Below, one piece after another: positions 38,768 to 48,053 of a DNA stretch of 59,559 nucleotides; the first letter of the stretch is position 1; every line of letters starts with the position of its first letter. Both the position numbers and the translations under genes were made by a program. Source of the DNA: Geitlerinema sp. S16 (GTDB taxonomy: Bacteria; Cyanobacteriota; Cyanobacteriia; Cyanobacteriales; Geitlerinemataceae); NCBI GenBank assembly GCA_011390275.1, contig JAABST010000027.1, forward strand, positions 1 through 59,559, given 5' to 3'. Below the pieces are notes generated by a model. The model did not search any database and had not been told where the DNA came from. It was given only the letters and a program-made list of their open reading frames with translations.

Positions 38768-39738
38768 TAGGGATCGGACGATTGAATTTCTTTCCGTGGG
38801 GGATACTGCGGGCCACGAATCATGTTGCGCAAACCATTCATGGCGGTATATAGGCTTGGAAAGCTTGATGCGACGCTAAAGATTACCTTTTGAGATTTAG
38901 ATAAGTATGCCCAAACACTCGCCAACACCCGTTTGCGTGCATCTGGTGAACAGCTCCCGATGGCTTTGCTCGCAATTGATCGAGCGCGTCCAGATAGCAA
39001 AGCCTGGGGCATTTTATACTGATTTTGCAGGGAACATAGAGCGCGAAATGTAGCAGTCAAATTATTACCGTTGGCATCTAATGTCTTGGAATGACTATTA
39101 GGATTAGAACAGCGGTAATAGCTTGATGGGAATGGATCATAAGTAAGTGTCTTATCGTGGGCAGCACGTAGGATGACATCCATATCCTCTGAACCACGAA
39201 ACTCAGGCTTAAGACCTCCAATTTCAATTAGCCGTTGGCGTTCGATCGCACAACCCGAAAATTCCAGGATTCCATGTTTGAGATACAGCTCGAAGTAAGC
39301 CTGATGCTGAATGCCGCTACGTACATCATCAAAGGGTACATCTGACATCGAGACAACACGGTTTGCCGTAATGGAAAAATGTTCCGCAGCAGCCAGATAA
39401 ACCACATCGTGGGTCTCGCGAATGGCCTGCTCGATGCGTTGTAGGTGGTCTGGCTTCCACCAATCATCTGCATCTAAAAAGGCAACCCAGTCGCCGATCG
39501 CCTCATTAATCGCCACGTTCCGCGCACCAGCAGGTCCGAGACGATCGCCTCGAAGCAAACGAATCGGAATCGACGACTCGGCTGTTATTTCCTCAATGAT
39601 TGCAACACTGCCATCTTCGGAACCATCATCTACGATCAAAATCTCAGTCGCAGGATAAGTTTGCTGAACAACGCTATTTAAGGTTTGTCTGACCCAGCGT
39701 TCGGCATTGTAGCAAGGGATAACGACTGAAAATTTCAT
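38767..39738 (-). CDS. Glycosyltransferase family 2
   Basis: A 323-residue GT-A transferase. The N-terminal domain has FSVVIPCYNAERWVRQTLNS (1-21), IVDDGSEDGS (about 35-44), a GARNVAINEA motif and the metal-binding DADDWW (about 91-96). The region GGLKPEFRGSEDMDV fits the ED catalytic motif. No membrane span is obvious; the C-terminus (about 250-323) is less conserved. The donor and acceptor are unknown. It stands alone on the minus strand, and its TAG stop is partly supplied by a short element A. Confidence 0.9.
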   Translation of the reverse strand: MKFSVVIPCYNAERWVRQTLNSVVQQTYPATEILIVDDGSEDGSVAIIEEITAESSIPIRLLRGDRLGPAGARNVAINEAIGDWVAFLDADDWWKPDHLQRIEQAIRETHDVVYLAAAEHFSITANRVVSMSDVPFDDVRSGIQHQAYFELYLKHGILEFSGCAIERQRLIEIGGLKPEFRGSEDMDVILRAAHDKTLTYDPFPSSYYRCSNPNSHSKTLDANGNNLTATFRALCSLQNQYKMPQALLSGRARSIASKAIGSCSPDARKRVLASVWAYLSKSQKVIFSVASSFPSLYTAMNGLRNMIRGPQYPPRKEIQSSDP

Positions 39739-39922
39739 CGTAGACTTAGCAATAGAATGGTCACAGTAATTCAGCAGAGATAAAAAGATGTTTCCTATGC
39801 AGTAACAGCAAGCTCAAAATCAAGGCGTCAACCTTAATGTCACTCGAAATTGACTAGGAATAGCATGACACCTACTTTAAGCGTAACTTCGATGATTCAT
39901 CACAATGATTATAGGCAAGGAT

Positions 39923-40141
39923 TTAGTCTTCATCCCAGCCTTCGACGAGTAAAAGCTCAGACAAAGGGTCTTGCATCGTGAACCCAAATTCTAATAAGTC
40001 CTGCTTGATTCGAGGCCAGTCGGAACCGAAGAGCAAGGCGATTTTCCAAATGCTATCGCTGGGACGAACGGCCTTTGATTCGACAAGTGATTGAACTTGT
40101 CGTTGAAACTTCACCATGGGGTGCTTTACCGGATGGTTCAT
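39923..40141 (-). CDS. DUF4327-like small protein
   Basis: A 72-residue soluble protein. QVQSLVESKAVRPSDSIWKI and the C-terminus with DPLSELLLVEGWDED resemble the DUF4327 family of cyanobacteria (usual ending DLIGKEEWDND-like). Its role is unknown. The gene has its own upstream gap of 355 bp and no close neighbour on its strand. Confidence 0.7.
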   Translation of the reverse strand: MNHPVKHPMVKFQRQVQSLVESKAVRPSDSIWKIALLFGSDWPRIKQDLLEFGFTMQDPLSELLLVEGWDED

Positions 40142-40496
40142 AGATCCTCTTTTGTTGTGTAAATCTTTAATGAAACGACGATCGACTTAAAGGCGCGATT
40201 TTATGGTTCGAGATCGCGTGCTATTTCAATCGATACTGAATTTTGAAAGGCTGGCAACCTTGCCATCTGCTTTCACGGCTGGGCTGACTGATATTAACAG
40301 TCTAGGTTCTTTTTTTGTATGTGCAACAACCGTATTTCTACTTATAAACTGACTTATCTAAATTTGACAAGTCCTTTAGTTCTTAAAACGACTTGTTTTT
40401 TGTTATATCACTGATGATTTTTTCTTAGTAATCCTGATGAATCGAAGCTATGATTTGCTCGCTGGCGGCGTTCCTGAAATCGGTTCAAATGATGTT
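40142..40496. other. AT-rich intergenic region
   Basis: This holds the 5' region of the DUF4327 gene and the 3' flank of the hydrolase gene. T-rich stretches occur, but no paired terminator, repeat element or ORF could be supported. Confidence 0.4.
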
Positions 40497-41441
40497 TTAG
40501 CGTGAGGCGTCGAGAGCACAATGCTTCAAAATCCACTGCTCGACGACAGGGTTAACCATTTCGGGCGCTTCATCTTGGGGACAGTGACCGATGCCGGGAA
40601 GTTCCACAAAATCATCGACGCTCGAAAAATCGGCTAGCTTACGCGCCAGGGCTACGGGTTCCCAGGGGTCACGATCGCCCCAAATCAGCAAGGTGCGGCA
40701 GGACAATAGGGGCAAGAGATCTTCGGGGAGCGGACCTTGGGAGTACCGCGTAAAGGCGACGAAGACTTCCCAGGCGCGGGGCGATCGCGATGGAGCGAGC
40801 AGCATTTCGATCAGATTATCGGTGATGGCGGTTTTGCGAATATAGGCTTGGGATAAGGCGGCGCGGACGGTTTTCGCTGTAGCGACACGGCTGAAGAAGA
40901 ATTCGCCGATCGCGGGGATCGCAAGGAAGTCCTGGACGAGGCGTGTGCCGTAGCGCTTGATCGGGTTTTGGCGGTCGCGGCGGCGATCGTGCAGGAGGCG
41001 CAGGGAGCAGTTGAGCTGCACGATGCCGCGCACGAGTTCCGGCGAGATGACGGCGGTTTGCATTGCGGCAATGCAGCCGATCGAGTTGGCGACGAAAAAG
41101 GCCGATTCGCCGACGATTTCCCGGCAAAAGTCGGCGAGCAGCGATCCCCAGGTTTCAAAGGTGTAGTCGATGCCGATCCCTGGCGTGGGCTTATGAGACG
41201 TGCCGAAGCCGATTAAGTCGATCGCAAAAACGCGAAATGATTTTGCCCAGGCTGGGATATTTTTCCGCCAGTGACCGCTGGACGCTCCAAAACCATGCAC
41301 CAAGACGATCGCGGCTCCCTGATCCCCCTGGGTTTGATAGCCCATCTTGAAGCCACGCCAGTACCAGACGCGATCGGCAAACAGCGGCGCTTCGGGATCA
41401 GAGCTGGATAGAGAGGTCGGGGTCGAAGCAGTAGAAGTCAT
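40497..41441 (-). CDS. Alpha/beta-hydrolase
   Basis: A 314-residue alpha/beta-fold hydrolase. It has IVLVHGFGASSGHWRKNIPA (about 45-64), FAIDLIGFGTSHKP (about 72-85), the nucleophile elbow VANSIGCIAA (Ser in NSIG, about 121), WGDRDPWEP and a catalytic His in GIGHCPQDE. This subtype resembles the chloroplast/cyanobacterial group that includes pheophytinase-like enzymes, but the substrate cannot be assigned. ATG 41441 gives the family N-terminus; the open frame extends to 41519. It is divergent from the prenyl synthase gene. Confidence 0.87.
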   Translation of the reverse strand: MTSTASTPTSLSSSDPEAPLFADRVWYWRGFKMGYQTQGDQGAAIVLVHGFGASSGHWRKNIPAWAKSFRVFAIDLIGFGTSHKPTPGIGIDYTFETWGSLLADFCREIVGESAFFVANSIGCIAAMQTAVISPELVRGIVQLNCSLRLLHDRRRDRQNPIKRYGTRLVQDFLAIPAIGEFFFSRVATAKTVRAALSQAYIRKTAITDNLIEMLLAPSRSPRAWEVFVAFTRYSQGPLPEDLLPLLSCRTLLIWGDRDPWEPVALARKLADFSSVDDFVELPGIGHCPQDEAPEMVNPVVEQWILKHCALDASR

Positions 41442-41673
41442 AACGGTCAGCTCGACAAAACAATCGCAAAGCGTGGCAGATGAAACGTAAATGAGACAAG
41501 ATGAAGTGCGTGAGTTCACAAATCGTAACAGACGGGATTAGGTCTTGACACGCCTAGATTGCGTGATTGAGGATGCGTCTCCATCATGATTTCGTGCTAG
41601 ATCGACGGGGTTGTCTTAAAATATGTAAGGGATATGTAAACTTTCGTAAATTCCGTTTTGATTCGGAGCATCG

Positions 41674-42645
41674 ATGACCTCAGTTGCCACCCTTCTCGCT
41701 CCCGTTGAGGAAGACCTCAAGACCCTTAATCACAATCTACGGCAGCTTATTGGAGCCCGCCACCCGATTTTGGGCGCTGCCGCCGAGCATTTGTTCCAAG
41801 TGGGGGGTAAGCAACTGAGACCGGCGGTCGTTCTTCTCATCGCTCGCGCCACAATGACCGATGGAGAGATCACCGCGCGTCATCGCCGTCTCGCCGAGAT
41901 TACAGAAATGATCCACACCGCGAGCCTCGTCCATGACGATGTCCTCGATGAGTCGGAAACACGCCGTGGAATCCCGACGGTACACAGCAGTTTTAATAAT
42001 CGGATTGCGGTGCTAGCGGGCGACTTTTTGTTTGCTCAGTCTTCGTGGTATTTGGCGAATCTCGACAATCTCGAAGTGGTGAAGCTGCTCTCGAAGGTGA
42101 TTATGGATTTAGCGGAAGGCGAGATTCAGCAAGGGTTAAGCCGGTTTGATTCGGAGCTAACCTTTGAGGCGTATCTCGAAAAAAGCTATTGCAAAACGGC
42201 GTCGCTGCTGGCGAATAGCGGTAAAGCCGCCGGTATTTTGAGTGGGATCGCTCGCGATCGCGCCGATCAGCTTTTCGAGTACGGTCGCCACCTGGGTCTT
42301 GCGTTTCAGATTGTGGATGACATTCTCGACTTTACCGAATCGAGCGAAACGCTCGGTAAACCGGCGGCCTCGGATCTGCGTAGCGGTCACCTCACGGCTC
42401 CGGCGCTGTATGCCCTGGAAGAGCAGCCCGCCCTCGAAACTCTGATCGCCCGAGAGTTTGCCGAAGAGAATGATCTCGAACGCGCCCTGGCGATCGTCCA
42501 TGAAACTCGCGGCATTGAGCGATCGCGCGATCTGGCCAGACATCACGCCGAAATCGCCCGACAAAATCTCGCGCATCTAGAGCCGTCGGAATCCAAGGAC
42601 GCCCTCGACGGTCTCGTTGATTACGTACTGCGTCGCTGCAATTAA
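41674..42645 (+). CDS. sds: Long-chain all-trans polyprenyl (solanesyl-type) diphosphate synthase
   Basis: A 323-residue trans-prenyltransferase that elongates a short allylic diphosphate with isopentenyl diphosphate. The first Asp-rich motif is in LVHDDVLDESETRRG (Asp88, Asp89 and Asp92), the second in IVDDILDFTE. Small residues before the first motif (MIHTASL) fit a long-chain product. In cyanobacteria this enzyme supplies the solanesyl tail of plastoquinone. The length and N-terminus are standard. Confidence 0.93.
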   Translation: MTSVATLLAPVEEDLKTLNHNLRQLIGARHPILGAAAEHLFQVGGKQLRPAVVLLIARATMTDGEITARHRRLAEITEMIHTASLVHDDVLDESETRRGIPTVHSSFNNRIAVLAGDFLFAQSSWYLANLDNLEVVKLLSKVIMDLAEGEIQQGLSRFDSELTFEAYLEKSYCKTASLLANSGKAAGILSGIARDRADQLFEYGRHLGLAFQIVDDILDFTESSETLGKPAASDLRSGHLTAPALYALEEQPALETLIAREFAEENDLERALAIVHETRGIERSRDLARHHAEIARQNLAHLEPSESKDALDGLVDYVLRRCN

Positions 42646-42876
42646 GTGAATTCAGGTCTGCGATGGTGACTCACTCTTGATTGGGTGAACCGAACCGACT
42701 CGTGATCGCGAACTCGCTAAAATACAAACCGACGATTATCGTTTTTCTGGCGATCGCTTATCTCTACAAACAAGATATCAATCGGCAGACCAACGCCGAT
42801 GAGCGAACCGCCAGCACCGCGATACTCTAATCTAAACTCCGTTTAGCCTCCTACTCAACACAGCGACGAACGCACT

Positions 42877-43485
42877 ATGATCCCAACCGTTATCGAACAA
42901 TCCGGTCGTGGCGAACGCTATTTCGATATCTATTCGCGACTACTGCGTGAGCGTATTGTGTTCCTCGGCGAGCAAGTGACCTCGGAACTCGCCAATCGCA
43001 TCGTGGCGCAATTGCTCTTCCTCGAAGCCGAAGATCCCGAGCAAGATATTTACCTGTACATCAACTCGCCCGGTGGTTCGGTGTCGGCAGGCATGGGCAT
43101 CTTCGATACGATGAACCACATTCGCCCGGATGTCAGCACGATCTGTCTTGGGCTGGCGGCAAGCATGGGTGCATTCTTGCTCAGTGCGGGCGCGAAAGGA
43201 AAGCGCATGAGCCTGCCCCATTCGCGGATCATGATTCACCAGCCGCTCGGGGGCGCTCAAGGTCAAGCGACTGATATTGAAATTCAAGCCCGTGAGATTC
43301 TTTACATTAAAGGTCGTCTCAATCAGTACCTCGCGGATCACACCGGTCAACCGTTGAGTAAAATTGAGGAAGACACGGAGCGTGATTTCTTCATGTCGGC
43401 AGACGAGGCGAAAGCATACGGTTTGATTGACCAGACGATCGATCGTCGCCCGTCGGCCATGCAGCCCGTTGTGGTTGAGTCATAG
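42877..43485 (+). CDS. clpP: ATP-dependent Clp protease proteolytic subunit
   Basis: A 202-residue serine protease subunit forming the heptameric ClpP rings. The catalytic Ser96 is in [14 protein letters not shown] and His121 in [11 protein letters not shown]. The Asp is in [10 protein letters not shown] (about 172). [17 protein letters not shown] is the substrate-strand region. A terminator follows at 43554, so this paralogue is monocistronic; its Clp partner gene is not in the window. Confidence 0.96.
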   Translation: MIPTVIEQSGRGERYFDIYSRLLRERIVFLGEQVTSELANRIVAQLLFLEAEDPEQDIYLYINSPGGSVSAGMGIFDTMNHIRPDVSTICLGLAASMGAFLLSAGAKGKRMSLPHSRIMIHQPLGGAQGQATDIEIQAREILYIKGRLNQYLADHTGQPLSKIEEDTERDFFMSADEAKAYGLIDQTIDRRPSAMQPVVVES

Positions 43486-43553
43486 CCGATCGTTGACTAG
43501 CAGATGAGCCATGTCCTGCGTCTGGCTGGGCTTTCATCAAGTTTAAGTTTGAT

Positions 43554-43592
43554 CAAGGGAGTGAGGCCGACCGGTCTCGCCCTTGTTTTTTA
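43554..43592 (+). terminator. Terminator of clpP
   Basis: CAAGGGAGTGAGGCC and GGTCTCGCCCTTG form an imperfect GC-rich stem (two bulged bases) around a short loop, followed by TTTTTT. Confidence 0.78.
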
Positions 43593-43733
43593 TAGCCCTT
43601 ATTTTTTATGACATTCTGATTTTGTCGCATTGTGTTTTCGCTTGGCTGTAAAATCGCAAGACCCAGTCATAACGCTTGCGCGTTGATGTCTCTGCGTTGA
43701 TGTCTCATTGAGTTTGCATACTGCACCCCTACT

Positions 43734-44339
43734 ATGTCTTTGTTTGACGAATCCCTCTGGCAACCGCTGGTTTGGACGGACTACCGCCTTGCGGTGTTGT
43801 TTACGGTACTCGCTCCGCTGGTTTTGTTAATCTGGGCGTTTGTGCAAAAGAATGAGGCGATTCAACGCCTGTTCGTGATCTATTGGCGTGTGTCGAGTTT
43901 GCTAGCGATTTCGGTGTACCTGATGATTGCGTCGTTGCCGATCGCTTTTTTGTCGGGTTTCTTCGCGCGGATTTTGATCCCCGTTTCGCTTTGGTTTTGG
44001 GCGGATCTCAATGACGAGATTGATGGACTACAGAAATCGACCCTGAAGCTGGTCTTCAAAGCGTGGCGTTGGGCGACAACGGTATACTGCGCGATCGGAG
44101 TCTTGTTCCAATTGCCGTCGCTACAGTGTGCCTCCATGCCAACCGAAACCGTGGTGGAATCGGCGATGTGTCGCGTATGGCTTGAAGCACCCTGGGGATT
44201 TCAGGCAATCTTTCATCCGAATACCTCACCGCAGCTCTTGGGTTTTGTCGGAATCTCAGGACTAACAATTTATCTGTTATACCTGCTCTATTTTGTCTTT
44301 ATTCGTCTGAGTCGCAGTGGCCGATCGGCGATGGGTTAA
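43734..44339 (+). CDS. DUF3177 membrane protein
   Basis: A 201-residue protein with about four membrane spans (about 20-38, 55-85, 100-125 and 168-192). The N-terminal DESLWQPLVWTDYRLAVLF and the lumen-like loop with conserved Cys (LQCASMPTETVVESAMC) match the cyanobacterial DUF3177 family as I recall it. The function is unknown. It is transcribed towards element B and a bidirectional terminator. Confidence 0.85.
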   Translation: MSLFDESLWQPLVWTDYRLAVLFTVLAPLVLLIWAFVQKNEAIQRLFVIYWRVSSLLAISVYLMIASLPIAFLSGFFARILIPVSLWFWADLNDEIDGLQKSTLKLVFKAWRWATTVYCAIGVLFQLPSLQCASMPTETVVESAMCRVWLEAPWGFQAIFHPNTSPQLLGFVGISGLTIYLLYLLYFVFIRLSRSGRSAMG

Positions 44340-44345
44340 GGACTC

Positions 44346-44488
44346 ATACGAAATCCGGTTCTGTATGAGAAAAATACAAAAACACCTATGAGCACTGAGC
44401 GAAGTCGTTGGCGTAGCCTTTGCGAAGCAAATAGTGCGGTGTCCACCTAGAGCGACGATCTAAGATTATGCACAAGCGGATTTCGTAT
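44346..44488 (-). repeat. MITE-like element family B, copy 3 (143 bp, inverted)
   Basis: Inverted relative to the copies at 237 and 36368; begins ATACGAAATCCGGTTCTGTA and ends GCGGATTTCGTAT. It has exactly the same length as the other two. It lies 6 bp after the stop of the DUF3177 gene. Confidence 0.85.
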
Positions 44489-44533
44489 CACTGATGCTGG
44501 GGTTCGTTATCAATCAAATCGCGAGATCCTGAC

Positions 44534-44571
44534 AAAAAGCGAGGTGTTTTTCACAACACCTCGCTTTTTTT
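44534..44571. terminator. Bidirectional terminator between DUF3177 and RTX genes
   Basis: AAAAAGCGAGGTGTT and AACACCTCGCTTTTT pair perfectly over 15 bp around a 6-nt loop, with T-runs in both directions. It serves both converging genes. Confidence 0.92.
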
Positions 44572-44605
44572 GATCTATAGTCCACGATTTCGTTGCCGAT
44601 TTTTG

Positions 44606-46315
44606 CTAGCTCAGGATTAAAAAATCACTCGCATCAATTTGACTGCGTTCCACACCGAGGAGCGTCATCGATGTACCCGGAGCCATCACGGTCAGACCAT
44701 CGGGATGGGGTGAAATCGAGAGCTGACCGATCGTTAAGCCAATCAGACCGATCGAATCAATCCCGTCATTAAAATCAACGATCACGTCATCGCCCGAATT
44801 TTCCATCAGCGCAAAAATATCGCTGCCGCCACCGCCGATTAACGTATCGTCGCCCAGTTGACCATCCAGTCGATCGTCTCCAGCACTCCCCAGCAGCGTG
44901 TCGTCACCCACTCCGCCCAGGAGGTAATCATTCCCCGATCCGCCATCGAGTTCGTCAGCGCCATCGTTACCATATAGCGTGTCCGATCCCGCACCGCCAA
45001 GCACGGTATCGTTTCCGTAGTCTGCCATCACCGTATCGTGATCGTTCCCGGCATCGATCGCATCATTGCCACGCCCCCCAAAAATCACATCGTCACCGTC
45101 GCCGCCCAGAACATCGTCATCGCCGCGATTGCCGAAGAGCGTATCATCACCACCATTGCCCGAAATATAGTCGTTACCGCCTGCCCCGCAAATGGTGTCA
45201 CCGATGGGTAAGCCAAAAATAACATCACGCTGATCGCTACTGTGTTTGGAATAAGATTCTGGATCGAGTGTGTCTAGATTGAGCGGTTCAATCCCACTGG
45301 GAATATCAAGCTCAAGCAGCAAAATATCGTCGTAAGTCGTATCGCTGCTAAGGGGAAAACGGCTACGTTCGCTCGTTGGTGCAGTCGTGGCACTAGCTGG
45401 GACGCTGTTCGTATTTGTATTCGGCAGCATGGCACTAAGCTGTTCAAGGTCGGCCATCCAGTCCAGCTTGAGATTTTCATTGCTCATTGCGATCTGCCGG
45501 GAAACGACTTCGATCGCGCCGTCATCATTCAAATCCACTGTGAAATCAACGCGATAATTGCCTTTGGGTAATGCAATTTGATAGCCTCCAGCGTCCCAGG
45601 TTGTGGCCGAAAAGACGCGATCGCTCACCAAGTCCGAAACCGTAATTGTGACATTCCCGAGACCTTCACCCGGCGTATAAAAATCATCGTCTTTGATCGT
45701 ATCGGTATAAACCACACCCACCAGATACGCATCACCCATGCCCCAAATGGCACTGCGATTAATGCCGAAATGTTGGGTCACCACAAACGTACCCACGGAC
45801 GTATTAGGATCGTGCTCTTCGGTAATATCAATTCCAACTTCACGATAGAGCGAATTCGTCATCGAAATACGATGTCCTGCTGGTTCTTGAATACCGTTAG
45901 GACCCACGCCCCAATCGATCGCAAAGCCTGCATGAGCCGCCTCGATCGACTCTGGATACGCAAAAATATTTTCCGCAACTGACGATGGGTCGTATCCCGC
46001 ATCACGGATTCGATCAATTAGGCCAGGTTCATTGGGCAGGAAGTGCGATTGAGTATCTGCCGCGATCGTGCGTTTGTTATGGGTTTCGGCGGAATTATGC
46101 AGTTCCCCCGACCATGCGAGCGGAGGCGCGGGTTCAAGCTCTGTCCACTGTTGACGTAGAACACTTAAGTTCGTTTCAAAATAGTCTAAGGCGTTATTAA
46201 CTTCACGGTCTCTAGTAGCAAGAATACGATCCAGCTCCTGATTAGGATCGAGACGAATACGGTTCGTTAGCTCAAGAAGATACTGTTCGTTTGGAGAGGG
46301 AAAAACTGTCATCAT
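44606..46315 (-). CDS. Secreted CAP/SCP-domain protein with RTX calcium-binding repeats
   Basis: A 569-residue protein. Residues about 8-190 resemble a bacterial CAP (SCP/PR-1) domain: LELTNRIRLDPNQEL, HNSAETHNKRTIAADTQSHF, SVAENIFAYP and GHRISMTNSLYREVGIDI. A beta-rich segment (about 200-280; GLGNVTITVSDLVSDRVFSA) resembles a carboxypeptidase-regulatory or SdrD-like fold. About 370-510 contains at least ten RTX nonapeptides such as GGDGDDVIFGGRGNDAI. RTX proteins leave by type I secretion with an uncleaved C-terminal signal, so no N-terminal signal is expected or seen. No transporter genes are adjacent. The function is unknown; a surface or extracellular role is likely. Confidence 0.88.
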   Translation of the reverse strand: MMTVFPSPNEQYLLELTNRIRLDPNQELDRILATRDREVNNALDYFETNLSVLRQQWTELEPAPPLAWSGELHNSAETHNKRTIAADTQSHFLPNEPGLIDRIRDAGYDPSSVAENIFAYPESIEAAHAGFAIDWGVGPNGIQEPAGHRISMTNSLYREVGIDITEEHDPNTSVGTFVVTQHFGINRSAIWGMGDAYLVGVVYTDTIKDDDFYTPGEGLGNVTITVSDLVSDRVFSATTWDAGGYQIALPKGNYRVDFTVDLNDDGAIEVVSRQIAMSNENLKLDWMADLEQLSAMLPNTNTNSVPASATTAPTSERSRFPLSSDTTYDDILLLELDIPSGIEPLNLDTLDPESYSKHSSDQRDVIFGLPIGDTICGAGGNDYISGNGGDDTLFGNRGDDDVLGGDGDDVIFGGRGNDAIDAGNDHDTVMADYGNDTVLGGAGSDTLYGNDGADELDGGSGNDYLLGGVGDDTLLGSAGDDRLDGQLGDDTLIGGGGSDIFALMENSGDDVIVDFNDGIDSIGLIGLTIGQLSISPHPDGLTVMAPGTSMTLLGVERSQIDASDFLILS

Positions 46316-46921
46316 TGCTCAAACCAAAATCTTGTTCTCATCGGAATTGGGTAGGTACACCGGTGAGTTAAGACCCGAAGTAGATTTGCATAACTATCAT
46401 GTATCTATCGACCAAAAGCTCTAATGTTTTCAGACTACTGTTCATTTCAAGCAAGATCGATTCAATCATTAAAGCCAAAACTGTAAATCTACCTGTAGAA
46501 ACATCCCTGTAGGTTCGTTGGAATATTAGTCTTTACTTTTTTTGTTGGGAACCTACCTTTACTGTAAATAAAAAATAATCAAAAAACATGAGTTAAATTA
46601 CTAGTTTTTTGATTTTAAATAAACTAAATCCAAGCATTGACACGGCTTACCGTACTGAGTTTTCAAAGCTTGAATAAGATCTTTTTTGAGTGTTTGCCGA
46701 GACAAAAAGCTTCAAATTAGATTCGGTTTTGTCAGAGCAAAAAAACACTTATGTAATAATACTGGGCTTAATTTGTTCGTGATGGCACTACCTTTGGACG
46801 ACTTTTGGACTGGAGTGAGCCTGGTTTAGAGTTCACATAAAATCCGGATATTTTTAAAAGGTCACAACTTGAAGCGTTAATGACTGACACCCAGAATTTA
46901 GGTATATTTCGCGATGTTCTA
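46316..46921. other. AT-rich intergenic region
   Basis: About 600 bp without a credible ORF and clearly richer in A and T than the rest of the window. TTGACA occurs near 46637 and could be part of a promoter, but no paired -10 was convincing. The promoter of the CAP/RTX gene (minus strand) probably lies near 46320-46450. Confidence 0.4.
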
Positions 46922-47045
46922 GGGGCTGTCATCAATTAAATTTCTAGCGCTTACTCAGCAAGGGTTTCAGCTCCTAGTTTTTTGTTAGGTCGGGCGTTCA
47001 ACAGCTTGCCCGATAAGGGTTCTACGATTAATTGATGACACGCCC
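46922..47045 (+). repeat. MITE-like element family A, copy 3 (124 bp, TA flanks)
   Basis: Starts GGGGCTGTCATCAATTAAAT and ends TTAATTGATGACACGCCC, with TA on both sides (46920-46921 and 47046-47047). Same orientation and length as the copy at 11481, differing by scattered substitutions. Confidence 0.88.
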
Positions 47046-47047
47046 TA

Positions 47048-47488
47048 GGAGATATTTTGCTCAAAAATCGTCTTAAAAAGAGAGATTCACAGTACATCGA
47101 GCATGGGATTGTAGGTGACTCGATCTCACGTTGTGATGCGATCGTGCCGTTCAAGCGATCTTGATCCAGGAGAAAGACGCAAAAAAGTTAGGGCGATCGT
47201 GGCGAGTGCATAGCCGTACGCCCGTCACAAAAACTTATTTTTTTTAATGTGTTGAATACGTATAAATGGCCTCAAGGCATTTCTCACATTCTGCAAGCAA
47301 ATGCTTAAACGAAGTCTTTATACTTGTGTAAGTCCGTGTGACGCTCAGTCAATGCCTGAATTTATGATGTAAATCCCACAGGATTTTGTCTGGCAGTACT
47401 TACGTTCGGCTGATTTAAATGAGTATTTCTACGCGTCCAGGCATGATTTAAAATCAAACCTAAGTTTTGTGATTCTTACTATTTTTTT
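47048..47488. other. Intergenic region upstream of the secreted protein gene
   Basis: No ORF, terminator or known repeat was seen. The stretch is AT-rich towards its right end, as expected for a promoter region of the gene at 47489. Confidence 0.4.
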
Positions 47489-47947
47489 ATGAAAACACCA
47501 CAGTCTGCAAGCGCTCGATGCTTACGCCATCTATTGACCGCGACGCTGTGCCTCGTTACCGCTGCGATCGTTTGGTTTCCCAGTGCCGCTGCCTATGCCC
47601 TGATTCCCGTGCGTCTCTTTGATTTGTCGTACGAAGCTTGTCCTGATGAGATTGGCCGTGGATTTGTCGATTCAGGCTCAAGTAAGGCGGCGAACTGCTT
47701 TATCATTCACGGCAAAACTGAAAACACGTCGGGAAAACCCGTCGTTAATGCTGATATCTTCGGACGCATTTACGATGCGACGCACAATACGGCATTTCCC
47801 AATCGCAACCGGATCGGCGCGATCGACGAAATCGAACCCGGTCTCGGTGAATTTAGTTTTCAAATTACGGTTTCGGCCAACTTGCCGGAGCCACTACAGT
47901 TTGAAGGGTTTAAAGCGTCCGGGTTTAAAGGTCAGGTTCGCCGCTAG
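47489..47947 (+). CDS. Small secreted protein of unknown function
   Basis: A 152-residue precursor. The signal peptide (about 1-37) has a basic start, a hydrophobic core LTATLCLVTAAIVWF and an AYA-type cleavage site. The mature domain of about 115 residues has two cysteines (ACPDEIGRGF and ANCFIIHGKT) and a beta-rich sequence resembling FxLYD-like extracellular folds: GKTENTSGKPVVNADIFGR, then LGEFSFQITV. No enzyme motif is visible. It is monocistronic and converges with the M20 amidohydrolase gene. Confidence 0.7.
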   Translation: MKTPQSASARCLRHLLTATLCLVTAAIVWFPSAAAYALIPVRLFDLSYEACPDEIGRGFVDSGSSKAANCFIIHGKTENTSGKPVVNADIFGRIYDATHNTAFPNRNRIGAIDEIEPGLGEFSFQITVSANLPEPLQFEGFKASGFKGQVRR

Positions 47948-48053
47948 AGTACGTGAGATACGAACCAAAAAAGACGGCGACAGCTCGTGTCAGTTCGGTT
48001 CGGTAACAGCCTGCGAACCCGTATTGCCCACCTTAGAGCTGTTCGCGTCTGGT

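Noticed and set aside
44505..44520. GTTATCAATCAAAT resembling an element A end
   Set aside because: Only a partial match with no second end or TA pair; not enough to call a remnant.
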